Positions 49,499 through 58,699 of a DNA stretch of 64,000 nucleotides are shown here, piece by piece; position 1 is the first letter of the stretch, and each line of letters begins with the position of its first letter. Source of the DNA: an uncultured Bacilli bacterium (GTDB lineage: Bacteria > Bacillota_I > Bacilli_A > RF39 > UBA660). The position numbers and the translations under genes were made by a program. Below the pieces are notes generated by a model. The model had not been told where the DNA came from. It did no database searches and saw nothing but the letters and a program-made list of their open reading frames with translations. Location: the NCBI GenBank assembly GCA_934149465.1, contig CAKPEZ010000001.1, positions 62,001-126,000 on the forward strand, given 5' to 3'.

Positions 49499-51651
49499 TC
49501 CATACCCCTTTCTACCTTCTTAACATATTTTAATTCTTGAATATTTTGAATAAACTTATTTAGTGTATCTTTATCCTTAACTAAAATAGTCATATTATAA
49601 ACTTTATAATCACTTTTATTTAAAGTATAGATACTTTCTATTTGAATATTCAAAGAAGAAGCAAAAGTTAAAACTTCTAAAAGATTATCGCCACCTATTG
49701 TATGAATTATCAAATCAGTAGGATACTTCTTATCTAAATTATCATTCCATTTTACATTAATAAGTCTTTCATCTATATCAATTATATTCTTACAAATACT
49801 TCTATGAATAGTAATTCCATTCCCTTTAGTAATATATCCGATTATAGTATCTCCCGGTACTGGTTTACAACAAGAAGAAAGGCTTACCTTTATTTCACCT
49901 ATTCCCTCAACTAAGATATCATTTTTAATAATAGGTTTTTTCAAAGTATTAGGTTTAATTTTATCAACTAAATCCTCTTTCTTACCTTCTTCTTTAAAAA
50001 TAATTCTTATAACATTACCAGGAAGAATCTTTCCACTAGCAAGTTCATTATAAAGTTCATTTTCATCTTTCAAATTTAATTCGCTTAAAACCAAATCAAT
50101 ATTTTTATTACTAAGAACATCATTAATATTTAAATTATTTTTCTTTATCTCTTTATGAAGTAAGTCCAATCCTGTTTGAATCTGAGATTCTTTATCTAAT
50201 TTACTATAATAGCTTCTAATATGATTACGAGCTTGTGCCGTTATACAAAACTTAGCCCAACTTTTATTAGGACCTTTTGAAGCCTTACTAGTATTAATTT
50301 TAACAATATCTCCACTTTGAAGCTTATAATTAAGAGGAACTATATTATCATTAACAATAGCGCCTATCATTTTATCTCCAACCTCGCTATGAACTTTATA
50401 AGCAAAATCAATTGGAGTAGCATTCTTAGGAAGTTCTAAAACATCTCCTTTAGGAGTATATACATAAATATTATCGCTAGTTAATACATCTTTACGCATA
50501 TCTTCAATAAACTTAAGAGGACTACTTTCTTCTTTATTAAGTTCAATTATGCTTCTAAAGATCTGAAGCTTTTCTTCCATCTGATCTTTAACTGCAACTG
50601 TTTTATGCTCTTTATAAGACCAGTGAGAAGCAATACCATATTCGGCGATCTTATCCATATCATAAGTTCTAATTTGAATCTCAAATAATTCTCCATCAAT
50701 TCCAAAAACAGTAGTATGAAGTGACTGATATAAATTAGTCTTAGGCATTGCTATATAATCCTTAAATCTTCTTGGTACAGGTTTATATTTTGAATGAATA
50801 AGTCCTAACGCTAAGTAGCACTCTTGCTCTGTATTTACAAATACTCTTAAAGCAAGCAAATCATAAATATCATTAAATTTTTTACCTTTATTAAGTTTTT
50901 GATAAATACTATAAATACTCTTAGCTCTTCCTTTTATTTCATGAGTAATCCCATGCTCATTTAGAAGTTCTGAAACTTCCTCCATCATCTTTCCTACTGC
51001 TTCATCTCTTTCAGTTTTCTTTAAATTAAGTTTTTCTACTATATCATAATAAGCATCAGGCTTTAAATAACGAAGTGACAAATCCTCAAGTTCACTCTTA
51101 ATTTTATAAATTCCAAGTCTATGCGCAACTGGTGCTAAAATTTCTAAAGTTTCTTTAGCCTTTTTTCTTTGTTTTTCAGGCGGAAGGACATAAATAGTTC
51201 TAAGATTATGTAATCGATCTGCAAGTTTAATAATAATTACTCTTACATCCTCAGAAAGTCCTACTAAAATCTTTCTTTGATTAGCAGCAATCTGTTCTGT
51301 TTCTGTCGAAAAAGATATTTTATTTATTTTAGTAACACCATCAACTAAAAATGCTACTTCTCTTCCAAATAAATTTTCTATTTCTTCAAAAGTAACACTA
51401 CAATCCTCAATAGTATCATGAAGAAGTGCTGCTGAGATAGCTTTAGCATCAGCTTTTACCTCAGTTAAAATATAAGCTACATTAAGAGGATGAGTAATAT
51501 AATCATCCCCAGTAATTCTCTTTTGTCCAAAGTGCTTCTCATAAGCAAAATCATAAGCTTTTTTTATAAGTTCTATTTCATCATTATCATCAATATATGA
51601 CTCTACTTCTTTAAGTAAATCGCTCAAAGTAATTTCTTTTCCTTTAGCCAT
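49495..51651 (-). CDS. relA: Bifunctional (p)ppGpp synthetase/hydrolase RelA/SpoT (Rel)
   Basis: The 718-residue protein has the hydrolase HD domain with ALLHDTIEDC (His78-Asp79), and the synthetase domain with DIYDLLALRVFVNTEQECYLALGLIHSKYKPVPRRFKDYIAMPKTNLYQSLHTTV. A TGS domain follows (IYVYTPKGDVLELPKNATPIDFAYKVHSEVG), then a zinc-finger-like CC motif (SLSSCCKPVPGD) and a C-terminal ACT domain. Both enzymatic domains look intact, so it should both make and degrade the alarmone in the stringent response. It is preceded by secDF. Confidence 0.97.
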   Translation of the reverse strand: MAKGKEITLSDLLKEVESYIDDNDEIELIKKAYDFAYEKHFGQKRITGDDYITHPLNVAYILTEVKADAKAISAALLHDTIEDCSVTFEEIENLFGREVAFLVDGVTKINKISFSTETEQIAANQRKILVGLSEDVRVIIIKLADRLHNLRTIYVLPPEKQRKKAKETLEILAPVAHRLGIYKIKSELEDLSLRYLKPDAYYDIVEKLNLKKTERDEAVGKMMEEVSELLNEHGITHEIKGRAKSIYSIYQKLNKGKKFNDIYDLLALRVFVNTEQECYLALGLIHSKYKPVPRRFKDYIAMPKTNLYQSLHTTVFGIDGELFEIQIRTYDMDKIAEYGIASHWSYKEHKTVAVKDQMEEKLQIFRSIIELNKEESSPLKFIEDMRKDVLTSDNIYVYTPKGDVLELPKNATPIDFAYKVHSEVGDKMIGAIVNDNIVPLNYKLQSGDIVKINTSKASKGPNKSWAKFCITAQARNHIRSYYSKLDKESQIQTGLDLLHKEIKKNNLNINDVLSNKNIDLVLSELNLKDENELYNELASGKILPGNVIRIIFKEEGKKEDLVDKIKPNTLKKPIIKNDILVEGIGEIKVSLSSCCKPVPGDTIIGYITKGNGITIHRSICKNIIDIDERLINVKWNDNLDKKYPTDLIIHTIGGDNLLEVLTFASSLNIQIESIYTLNKSDYKVYNMTILVKDKDTLNKFIQNIQELKYVKKVERGME

Positions 51652-51663
51652 ATCTAATTCCTC

Positions 51664-53970
51664 CTAACTATTAATTCCCTTTACTAATAGTTCTTCTGGT
51701 TCATCATCATCCTTTTTATTTTCTTTCTTAGGCTTTTTATTTTTTTCTAAAATATACCATAGCTGATTAGAAACAAAGATAGAAGAATAAACTCCCGCTA
51801 CAAATCCAAAGAATAACGCTATATTAAAATTAATAATTTCTCTTGCTCCAAAGAACATTAAGCAAAAAACAGGCATTAAGGTAGTAACAGTAGTTAATAT
51901 TGTTCTAAATAAAGTTTCACTTACTGATGTATCAACTATTTTCTCTAGATTCGTTTTGTCCTTACTCATCTTATAATTTTCTCTAATTCGATCAAAGGTA
52001 ACTATTGTATCATTGATCGAATAACCAATAATAGTAAGAATTGCGGCAATAAAAATAGAAGTTATTTCAAGATGAAAAATTCCAAACAAGCCAATTACAA
52101 CAAGTATATCATGTAAAAGAGCAATTACCGCTGAAATAGCATAGTTAAATTTAAATCTTATACTTACATAAATAACTATTCCAATACTTGCAAAAAGTAA
52201 AGAATATAATCCATTTCTAATAAGCTCTTCTCTAACAATTTGACTTACTACAAAAACATCAGCTTTAACTGCATAATTAGTTTCAAACTTTTCTTTTAAA
52301 GACTGTTCCTCTTCTTTATTTAAGGCTTCTTTAATAAGAAAAGTAGCGTAATTATCATCTTTTTCTTCTTTTACTAAAGTATATTCTTTTTTTAAGTCAT
52401 CTTTTATTTGTTCATATGAAGAATTATCTCCATTAACAGTAATATTACTACCACCAGCAAAGTCAACACCAAAATTAAAACCACGAATCAAAGAAATACT
52501 TAATATACATACTAAAAATATCAATGTAAAAGGCAAAATATATTTTCTTTTATTTACAAAATGAAATTCCTTAAAAGAAGATTTTTCTTTATAATTAATA
52601 AACAAATTTACGTGATTATTAAAATAATCATTTTTTACTAATAAAGATAGTAACCATCTATTAAGATAAACCATTACTAATACAGTTATTACAATATTAA
52701 TAATAAGCATTGTTGCAAATCCTTTAATACTGCTTTCACCTAAAATAAATAAAACAAGTGCCACTATAAGAGTAGTTATATTAGCATCTATAATACTAGA
52801 AAAAGACATTTTATTCCCAGATGCAAATGCTTCTTTTAAGTTTTTTCCTTCTTTTAAGCATTCTTTTATTCTCTCAAAACTAATAACTGAAGCATCAACT
52901 GCCATACCAATACCAAGAAGCATTGCTGCAATACCAGGAAGAGTTAATACTCCACCAATTAAATAGAAAATAAGAAAAGATAAAAACATATACATAATAA
53001 CGCAAACAGAAGATACAAAGCCACTTAAATGGTAAAAGAAAGTCATAAGTAAAATAACAATTATAAGTCCAATAAGACCAGCACTTAAAGTTTTATTTAA
53101 AGCACTTTCCCCAAAAGAAGCTGGAACACTTCTTGAAGATAATTCCTCTAAAGAAGTAGGAAGTGCTCCTGAGTTAATAAGTAGTACTAAATTCTTAGCT
53201 TCTTTAGTAGTAAAATTTCCTTCAATAACAACATCACTACTAAACGCTTGATTAACACTAGCAGCAGATAAACAAGAAGAAGTATCAAGAGAACCACAAT
53301 TATCCTTTTCTTTATAATAACTATCTTCTCCCTCTTTAAAATCAAGCCAAATAACAATAATATTATCTTTCATATCTTTAACTTTATTAGTAACTTCATA
53401 AAACTTTTCCGTATCTTTAATTGGAAGTAAGACAGCAGGTCTTCCACTTTGACCATAAGTAAGTTTAACACTACCAGCAAGTACATCACTAGTCATAAGT
53501 AAATTATCATAAGCATCTCTAAATGTTAAAGAAGCAGATGAAGATAAAATCTTTCTTGCTTCATCTTCTTCAGTTACTCCTGCTAATCTTATTCTAATTC
53601 GATCTTCTCCTTCAATAGTAATCTCTGGTTCACTAACTCCTAAAACATTAATTCTCTTTGCAATTGTTTTATATGTAGAAGTTACCATATCACTAGTTAA
53701 TTCTTCTTCCCCAAGAGGTTTAATTTGATATAAAACTTCAAATCCTCCTTGTAAATCAAGGCCATAATTAATCTTATTTAAAAGAATAACACTTCCTGCA
53801 AAAGAAAATATAAATAAGCTTATAAATAATCCTATCGAAAATATTTTCTTCTTTTTCTTAAAAAAAATCATCATTACTATTAAAGAAAAACATATAATCC
53901 CATTTATCAAAAATATTATATTACTTAAACTATTACTACTAAAAGATTCTATTAAACCATTAAAATTCAT
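51664..53970 (-). CDS. secDF: Protein translocase subunit SecDF (fused)
   Basis: A single polypeptide of 768 residues joining SecD (about 1-440) and SecF (about 450-768), as in Bacillus; it uses proton motive force to drive late export through SecYEG. SecD part: LNKINYGLDLQGGFEVLYQIKP, the P1 domain and GIAAMLLGIGMAVDASVISFERIKECLKEGKN. SecF part: IRGFNFGVDFAGGSNITV, LHDILVVIGLFG and GYSINDTIVTFDRIRENY. Twelve membrane segments are expected. Its ATG overlaps the TGA of comN. Confidence 0.97.
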   Translation of the reverse strand: MNFNGLIESFSSNSLSNIIFLINGIICFSLIVMMIFFKKKKKIFSIGLFISLFIFSFAGSVILLNKINYGLDLQGGFEVLYQIKPLGEEELTSDMVTSTYKTIAKRINVLGVSEPEITIEGEDRIRIRLAGVTEEDEARKILSSSASLTFRDAYDNLLMTSDVLAGSVKLTYGQSGRPAVLLPIKDTEKFYEVTNKVKDMKDNIIVIWLDFKEGEDSYYKEKDNCGSLDTSSCLSAASVNQAFSSDVVIEGNFTTKEAKNLVLLINSGALPTSLEELSSRSVPASFGESALNKTLSAGLIGLIIVILLMTFFYHLSGFVSSVCVIMYMFLSFLIFYLIGGVLTLPGIAAMLLGIGMAVDASVISFERIKECLKEGKNLKEAFASGNKMSFSSIIDANITTLIVALVLFILGESSIKGFATMLIINIVITVLVMVYLNRWLLSLLVKNDYFNNHVNLFINYKEKSSFKEFHFVNKRKYILPFTLIFLVCILSISLIRGFNFGVDFAGGSNITVNGDNSSYEQIKDDLKKEYTLVKEEKDDNYATFLIKEALNKEEEQSLKEKFETNYAVKADVFVVSQIVREELIRNGLYSLLFASIGIVIYVSIRFKFNYAISAVIALLHDILVVIGLFGIFHLEITSIFIAAILTIIGYSINDTIVTFDRIRENYKMSKDKTNLEKIVDTSVSETLFRTILTTVTTLMPVFCLMFFGAREIINFNIALFFGFVAGVYSSIFVSNQLWYILEKNKKPKKENKKDDDEPEELLVKGINS

Positions 53971-54242
53971 TTTATATCACCTACATCAATAACTCTTTCT
54001 TTACTTAAATATCTTACTTTCACATAATTATCTATTTTCTTAGGATCAGCATGAATAATATCATTAACCATCTCAGAAATAGTTAAATTATTACTTTTCA
54101 CCCAAATATTTTCTCTTAAATAATTCCAAATATCTTCACTATTTATATAATCATAAGAAAGTAATTTTAAAATTCTTATTTTAACCAAAAAAGCTGGTTT
54201 TAAATACACATACAGTTCCTTAGTATTTTTAAACTTTTTCAT
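53967..54242 (-). CDS. comN: Post-transcriptional regulator ComN family
   Basis: A 91-residue helical protein: LYVYLKPAFLVKIRILKLLSYDYINSEDIWNYLRENIWVKSNNLTISEMVNDIIHAD. It resembles ComN (YrzD), a small B. subtilis protein that controls comE mRNA at the septum and is encoded next to secDF. The same location here supports the call. SD AGGGTGG precedes the ATG; comN and secDF overlap by 4 bases. Confidence 0.8.
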   Translation of the reverse strand: MKKFKNTKELYVYLKPAFLVKIRILKLLSYDYINSEDIWNYLRENIWVKSNNLTISEMVNDIIHADPKKIDNYVKVRYLSKERVIDVGDIK

Positions 54243-54311
54243 ACTGATACCACCCTAACAACAATTATATTATATAACACTTTTTCTTAAATAGAAAGAA
54301 AAAGAAACAAA

Positions 54312-55166
54312 TTAATACAAACTTGCTTCTTTTCGCTTTAAAATCTTTTCATCTCTTGGCATACAATATTTATACATATTAATAAGCATTTCATAAGCAC
54401 TAGCATAATCCTTATTCTTATTTTTAGATGATTTATCTAAAATATAAGAATATCCATCAAAATTACTCATTGAAGAAGATGCCCTTATTCTCAAATACGC
54501 TAAATAACTAAAAAAGAAATTTCCTTTAAAAACAAGAACATCATTTTTTATTCTAAGGAAATTATTAAGATAATAAATAAGTCTCTCATCTCCAAACTTC
54601 TCATTTTCTATTTTATTTAACTTATCTAGTTTTTGATAGTAAAAATCAATTCTTACTTTAGAAGTAAATTCATCTTCTAAAAGAGGATCTAAATAAGTAA
54701 CTAAATATTTAAAATCAATAAGTTTATCTTTAAAATTAGTTAACTCATCTTCTTCCTCACTAAGTTCAACCATTCTTTTTATCATTAAAGAATAACTAAG
54801 TTGATCTAAAAAATGATAAAAATATTTAGAATCATTTAAATATAAATATTGATAAATCTTTCTAATAAACCTTAAAGTAACTTTCTTATTAGAAAAAATA
54901 TTTTCTAAATATTCAATTTCAAAATCTTGATCATCTAAGTAAATAGAAGATAAAAAGTCAAGAAAATCCTTGTTTTTAAAAGCTCTTTTCATAAGTTCAT
55001 CTTCTGTCTCAATAGCAAGTTCTAACTCATTATATTCTTTCATATATTTCTTATCAAGAACTTCTTCTTTCTTTTCTATCTCAGCTAACTTTAAATACTT
55101 ACCCAAAATAATTTCAGAATATTTAATTAGCTTGTCAAAAGTTTCTCCAAAATCTATCTCATCCAT
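54312..55166 (-). CDS. Helical protein of unknown function between comN and the flippase
   Basis: The start is taken at ATG 55166, with TAGGTGAT upstream; the longer frame to 55256 runs through a promoter (55189-55217) and into the divergent gene. The 284-residue product is soluble and strongly helical, rich in Leu, Tyr, Asp and Glu (EIDFGETFDKLIKYSEIILGKYLKLAEIEKKEEVLDKKYMKEYNELELAIETEDEL), with no known motif. A putative TTGACA/TAGGAT promoter makes it monocistronic. Function unknown. Confidence 0.6.
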   Translation of the reverse strand: MDEIDFGETFDKLIKYSEIILGKYLKLAEIEKKEEVLDKKYMKEYNELELAIETEDELMKRAFKNKDFLDFLSSIYLDDQDFEIEYLENIFSNKKVTLRFIRKIYQYLYLNDSKYFYHFLDQLSYSLMIKRMVELSEEEDELTNFKDKLIDFKYLVTYLDPLLEDEFTSKVRIDFYYQKLDKLNKIENEKFGDERLIYYLNNFLRIKNDVLVFKGNFFFSYLAYLRIRASSSMSNFDGYSYILDKSSKNKNKDYASAYEMLINMYKYCMPRDEKILKRKEASLY

Positions 55167-55188
55167 AATATCACCTAAATTTCTTTTT

Positions 55189-55217
55189 ATCCTAGCAAAT
55201 AAATTATTACTTGTCAA
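55189..55217 (-). promoter_or_regulatory. Promoter of the 54312 gene
   Basis: Perfect -35 TTGACA (55212-55217), 17-base spacer, -10 TAGGAT (55189-55194). Its -35 overlaps the -35 of the divergent flippase promoter. Confidence 0.75.
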
Positions 55218-55240
55218 ATATTTTTTCATAACTACATAAT
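55211..55240 (+). promoter_or_regulatory. Promoter of the flippase gene, nearly leaderless
   Basis: -35 TTGTCA (55211-55216), 18-base spacer, -10 CATAAT (55235-55240). The ATG is only 7 bases after the -10, so the transcript would start at or next to the start codon. Confidence 0.55.
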
Positions 55241-55247
55241 ATTTAAT

Positions 55248-56570
55248 ATGAAACAAATAAAAAATAGATTAATAAAATCAACTCTTATTTTGATGATTGG
55301 CGGATTAATTACCAAAATCATGGCAATGATCATAAAAATAGTTTTAACAAGAATAATAAAAACTGAAGGATTAAGCCTTTATATGATGATCTTACCAACA
55401 TTTAATCTTTTTATTACACTCTCTTCCCTAAGTATGCCAGTATCTATCTCTAAATTAGTAAGTGAAAATACCCATAATAACAAGAAATTAATTTTATCAA
55501 GTACTCCCTTAATTTTAATATTTAATATCATCTTAATTATTATCTTAACTCTAATTGCCCCATTTCTAGCAAATAACCTTCTTAATAATAAAACGCTTAT
55601 CTATCCTATTATAGCAATAGGCTTTACTCTTCCTTTTATAAGTATATCCTCTATCATAAGAGGATATTTATTTGGAAAAGAAAAGATGTTTCCTCATACC
55701 TTAGGAAATAACTTAGAACAAGTAATAAGACTATTATTAATCGCATTTATCTTACCATCATTAAATAAATATCCGATCGAAACAAGTATAATCTTTATTA
55801 TCTTAACTAACATCTTAAGTGAACTTACATCCATAATTACCATGCTCTTCTTCATTCCCAAAAATATCAAAATAAAAAAAGAAGATCTTAGATATGACAA
55901 ATCTAGTATCAAAGATATTCTAAATATAAGCTTACCAACAACAGGAAGCCGTTTAATAGGATCAATAACCTATTTCCTAGAACCAATAATACTAACATAC
56001 GCTATGTCAAAAGCAGGATACCAAAATAACTATATAACCATAAAATACGGAATAATAAACGGATACGTCCTTCCTCTTATCTTACTTCCATCTTTCTTTA
56101 CAAATGCAATATCATTAGCACTTCTTCCAATAATAAGTAATAGCTACGCTAAAGGAGAATTATCATATTCTTACCGAAAAATGAAACAAGCAATCTTTTA
56201 TTCTCTTCTAGTTGGAATTCCCACAACTATTCTTCTTATAACAATGCCAGACTTCTTTCTTAAGTTAATCTATAATACTACCTTAGGAGAAAACTACATA
56301 AGATTAATTGCGCCATTTTTTCTCCTTCACTATATCCAGTCTCCTCTTACTACAACAATGCAAGCAATAGGAAAATCAAAAGAAGCAATGAAAGGTACTA
56401 CTGAAGCATCTATCTTAAGAATAATTACTCTCTTCCTACTATCATTCTTAAAAATAGGAATATGGAGCTTAATAATAAGTATTATCATAAATATAATCTA
56501 CGTTACTATCCAGCACTACATAATAATTAAAAAAACATTCAAAAGAAAAATAATTTATAAAAATATTTAA
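55248..56570 (+). CDS. MATE/MOP-superfamily flippase, SpoVB/MurJ-like
   Basis: The 440-residue polytopic protein has about twelve to fourteen membrane segments, starting STLILMIGGLITKIMAMIIKIVLTRIIKTEGLSLYMMILP, the usual SpoVB/MurJ-like opening. Later blocks: GYLFGKEKMFPHTLGNNLEQVIRLLLIA and LPTTGSRLIGSITYFLEPIILTYAM. Flippases of this group move lipid-linked wall precursors across the membrane; SpoVB acts in spore cortex formation, MurJ/Amj in vegetative wall. The place next to comN-secDF matches spoVB of B. subtilis. No SD is seen before the ATG. Confidence 0.82.
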   Translation: MKQIKNRLIKSTLILMIGGLITKIMAMIIKIVLTRIIKTEGLSLYMMILPTFNLFITLSSLSMPVSISKLVSENTHNNKKLILSSTPLILIFNIILIIILTLIAPFLANNLLNNKTLIYPIIAIGFTLPFISISSIIRGYLFGKEKMFPHTLGNNLEQVIRLLLIAFILPSLNKYPIETSIIFIILTNILSELTSIITMLFFIPKNIKIKKEDLRYDKSSIKDILNISLPTTGSRLIGSITYFLEPIILTYAMSKAGYQNNYITIKYGIINGYVLPLILLPSFFTNAISLALLPIISNSYAKGELSYSYRKMKQAIFYSLLVGIPTTILLITMPDFFLKLIYNTTLGENYIRLIAPFFLLHYIQSPLTTTMQAIGKSKEAMKGTTEASILRIITLFLLSFLKIGIWSLIISIIINIIYVTIQHYIIIKKTFKRKIIYKNI

Positions 56571-56579
56571 AAAATATGC

Positions 56580-56628
56580 TATAATGAAATAGAGCCTATG
56601 GACTTCTCAAAGACATAGCTCTTTTTTT
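56580..56628 (+). promoter_or_regulatory. pyrG leader: -10 element and transcript-start terminator hairpin
   Basis: -10 TATAAT at 56580-56585, predicted start at G56592. The hairpin GAGC-(C)-TATG (56592-56600) pairs with CATA-GCTC (56614-56621) and is followed by seven T (56622-56628). The transcript's first bases form the stem, as in attenuated pyrG leaders. The hairpin also terminates the upstream flippase gene. The -35 is weak. Confidence 0.7.
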
Positions 56629-56651
56629 ATTAAGCAAGAAAGGAAGTAAAT

Positions 56652-58265
56652 ATGACAAAATATGTATTTGTAACAGGAGGAGTATGCTCTGGACTAGGTA
56701 AAGGAATAACTGCATCTTCAATCGCATTACTCCTAAAAGCTAAAGGCTATAAAGTATTTATGCAAAAATTTGATCCCTACATGAACGTAGATCCAGGAAC
56801 TATGTCACCTATTCAGCACGGAGAAGTATTCGTAACAGCAGACGGTTGTGAAACAGATCTAGATTTGGGTCACTACGAAAGATTTATCGATGAAGAATTA
56901 AACTACACATCTAACATAACAAACGGTAAAATCTATTCAAGCGTAATCGAAAAAGAAAGGCGTGGTGATTACTTAGGGGCTACCATTCAAATAGTACCTC
57001 ACATCTCAAACGAAATAAAAAATAAAATATATGAAGCTGGACAATCTAGTAAAGCAGATATTATCATAACTGAAATAGGAGGAACCGTAGGTGATATTGA
57101 GTCTGCAGTTATGATGGAATCTCTAAGACAATTTAAAAACGAACAAAAAGATGAAAATGTCTATTTCGTTCACACTACCCTAGTTCCATATCTATTTGGC
57201 TCTAACGAGCTAAAAACAAAACCAACTCAAAATAGTATAATTGAACTTAGAAGAGTTGGAATATCTCCAGATATGATCGTAACAAGAGCATCTATCCCTC
57301 TAGGAGAATCTATAAAAAAGAAAATCTCTCTTTTTGGAAGCATCCCAATAGAAAATATAATTGAAGCTATTGATGTAAATAACATATATCAAATCCCAAT
57401 TAACTTTCATAAGCAAAATGCTGAAAACTTGATCTTAAAAAAGTTTAATCTTGAAACAAAAGAAAGTAATCTAAAATACTTAGAAGATCTTATTAATACA
57501 ATAGATAATCTAAAAGATGAAATAGAAATTTCTCTAGTAGGAAAATATGTTGAATTAGAAGATGCTTATCTTTCAGTAAAAGAATCCCTAAAACATGCTG
57601 GATATAAATATAAAACAAAAATTAAAATTAACTGGGTTAACTCTGAAGAATTAGAAAAAGAAAACGCTAATATTCAAGAAATATTCCAAAATACCAAAGG
57701 AATAATTATTCCAGGAGGCTTTGGTACTAGAGGAACTCTTGGGATGATAAAAGCCTGCAAATATGCAAGAGAAAACAAAATACCATATCTTGGAATTTGC
57801 CTAGGTATGCAAATAGCAGTAATCGAGTTTGCTCGAAACGTTTGTAAAATAGAAGATGCTTCTTCTACAGAATTTGATGAACTATGTAAAAATCCGATAA
57901 TCGATCTTATGACAGATCAAAAATCTATTGTTAATATGGGAGGCACATTAAGATTAGGTAATTATGAATGTACTGTAAAAGAAAAAACTCTTGCATATCA
58001 AGATTATAAAACTAATACTATTAAAGAAAGACATCGTCATAGATACGAATTTAATAATAAATATAAAGAATTACTAGAAGAAAAAGAAATGATCTTCTCA
58101 GGAATAAATACACCAAGTAATTTAGTAGAAATAATTGAACTTCCTGATCATCCACACTTTATTGCTTGTCAATTTCATCCAGAATTTAAATCAAGACCAA
58201 CAAGACCTCATCCCCTATTCGATTCATTTATTAAAGCGTCAATTAAAAAAAAGAATTCAAAATAA
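56652..58265 (+). CDS. pyrG: CTP synthase
   Basis: Makes CTP from UTP using glutamine ammonia and ATP. The 537-residue protein has the synthase domain with KYVFVTGGVCSGLGKGITASSIALLLKAKGY (P-loop), DPYMNVDPGTMSPIQHGEVFVTADGCETDLDLGHYERF and ITEIGGTVGDIES, then a class I amidotransferase domain (about 285-537) with GIIIPGGFGTRG, YLGICLGMQIAVIEFARNV (catalytic Cys) and HPEFKSRPTRPHPLF (His/Glu). SD AAGGAAG. A terminator hairpin in the leader suggests CTP-sensitive control. Confidence 0.98.
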   Translation: MTKYVFVTGGVCSGLGKGITASSIALLLKAKGYKVFMQKFDPYMNVDPGTMSPIQHGEVFVTADGCETDLDLGHYERFIDEELNYTSNITNGKIYSSVIEKERRGDYLGATIQIVPHISNEIKNKIYEAGQSSKADIIITEIGGTVGDIESAVMMESLRQFKNEQKDENVYFVHTTLVPYLFGSNELKTKPTQNSIIELRRVGISPDMIVTRASIPLGESIKKKISLFGSIPIENIIEAIDVNNIYQIPINFHKQNAENLILKKFNLETKESNLKYLEDLINTIDNLKDEIEISLVGKYVELEDAYLSVKESLKHAGYKYKTKIKINWVNSEELEKENANIQEIFQNTKGIIIPGGFGTRGTLGMIKACKYARENKIPYLGICLGMQIAVIEFARNVCKIEDASSTEFDELCKNPIIDLMTDQKSIVNMGGTLRLGNYECTVKEKTLAYQDYKTNTIKERHRHRYEFNNKYKELLEEKEMIFSGINTPSNLVEIIELPDHPHFIACQFHPEFKSRPTRPHPLFDSFIKASIKKKNSK

Positions 58266-58319
58266 AAATGATATAGCCAGGCTCTAATTTTAAAGAACAT
58301 GGCAATACCATTTTTTATT
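58266..58319 (+). terminator. Terminator after pyrG
   Basis: AAAATGATATAGCC pairs imperfectly (two mismatches) with GGCAATACCATTTT over a long loop, followed by TTTTTTATTT. Confidence 0.55.
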
Positions 58320-58329
58320 TAATTAATCT

Positions 58330-58596
58330 TTATAATACATTTGTTTTATAATTTTTTCCATCTTTAGCAGTATGTAAGAATTCCTTACATACTGAATTCT
58401 CACTTAATTCTTTTTCAAAAACATTAGAAAGATGCATTGTTATATTATTTCTTGTTGTTCCGAAAAGTTCGGCCATCAATTTTTGACTAAGCCAGACTGA
58501 TTCTTCATCAACAATCACTTCTATTGTCTTTTTTTTATTTTGTCTTGTAAATATCAAAAATTCTGCTGTCGAATTTCTTATTTGTAATGTTTGCAT
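58330..58596 (-). pseudogene. RhuM-family protein, truncated
   Basis: An 88-residue fragment that keeps the SD AGGAGG and the RhuM N-terminal domain: KKTIEVIVDEESVWLSQKLMAELFGTTRNNITMHLSNVFEKELSENSVCKEFLHTAKDGKNYKTNVL, then a stop. Intact RhuM proteins have about 330 residues, so the catalytic or effector part is missing. RhuM proteins are often found beside Fic/Doc genes in mobile or toxin-type islands, as here. It is probably non-functional, though the N-terminal helix-turn-helix could still bind DNA. Confidence 0.75.
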
Positions 58597-58699
58597 AATT
58601 CTTTGCCTCCTGATTTAATTATATTAATAAATATATTATATCAAAACCTTACACTATTTATATATGAATTTTGAAAGTATGTCATTTTTTGTCTTAAAT

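Noticed and set aside
55167..55256. N-terminal extension of the 54312 gene
   Set aside because: It covers the TTGACA/TAGGAT promoter and the divergent flippase start; ATG 55166 has an SD.
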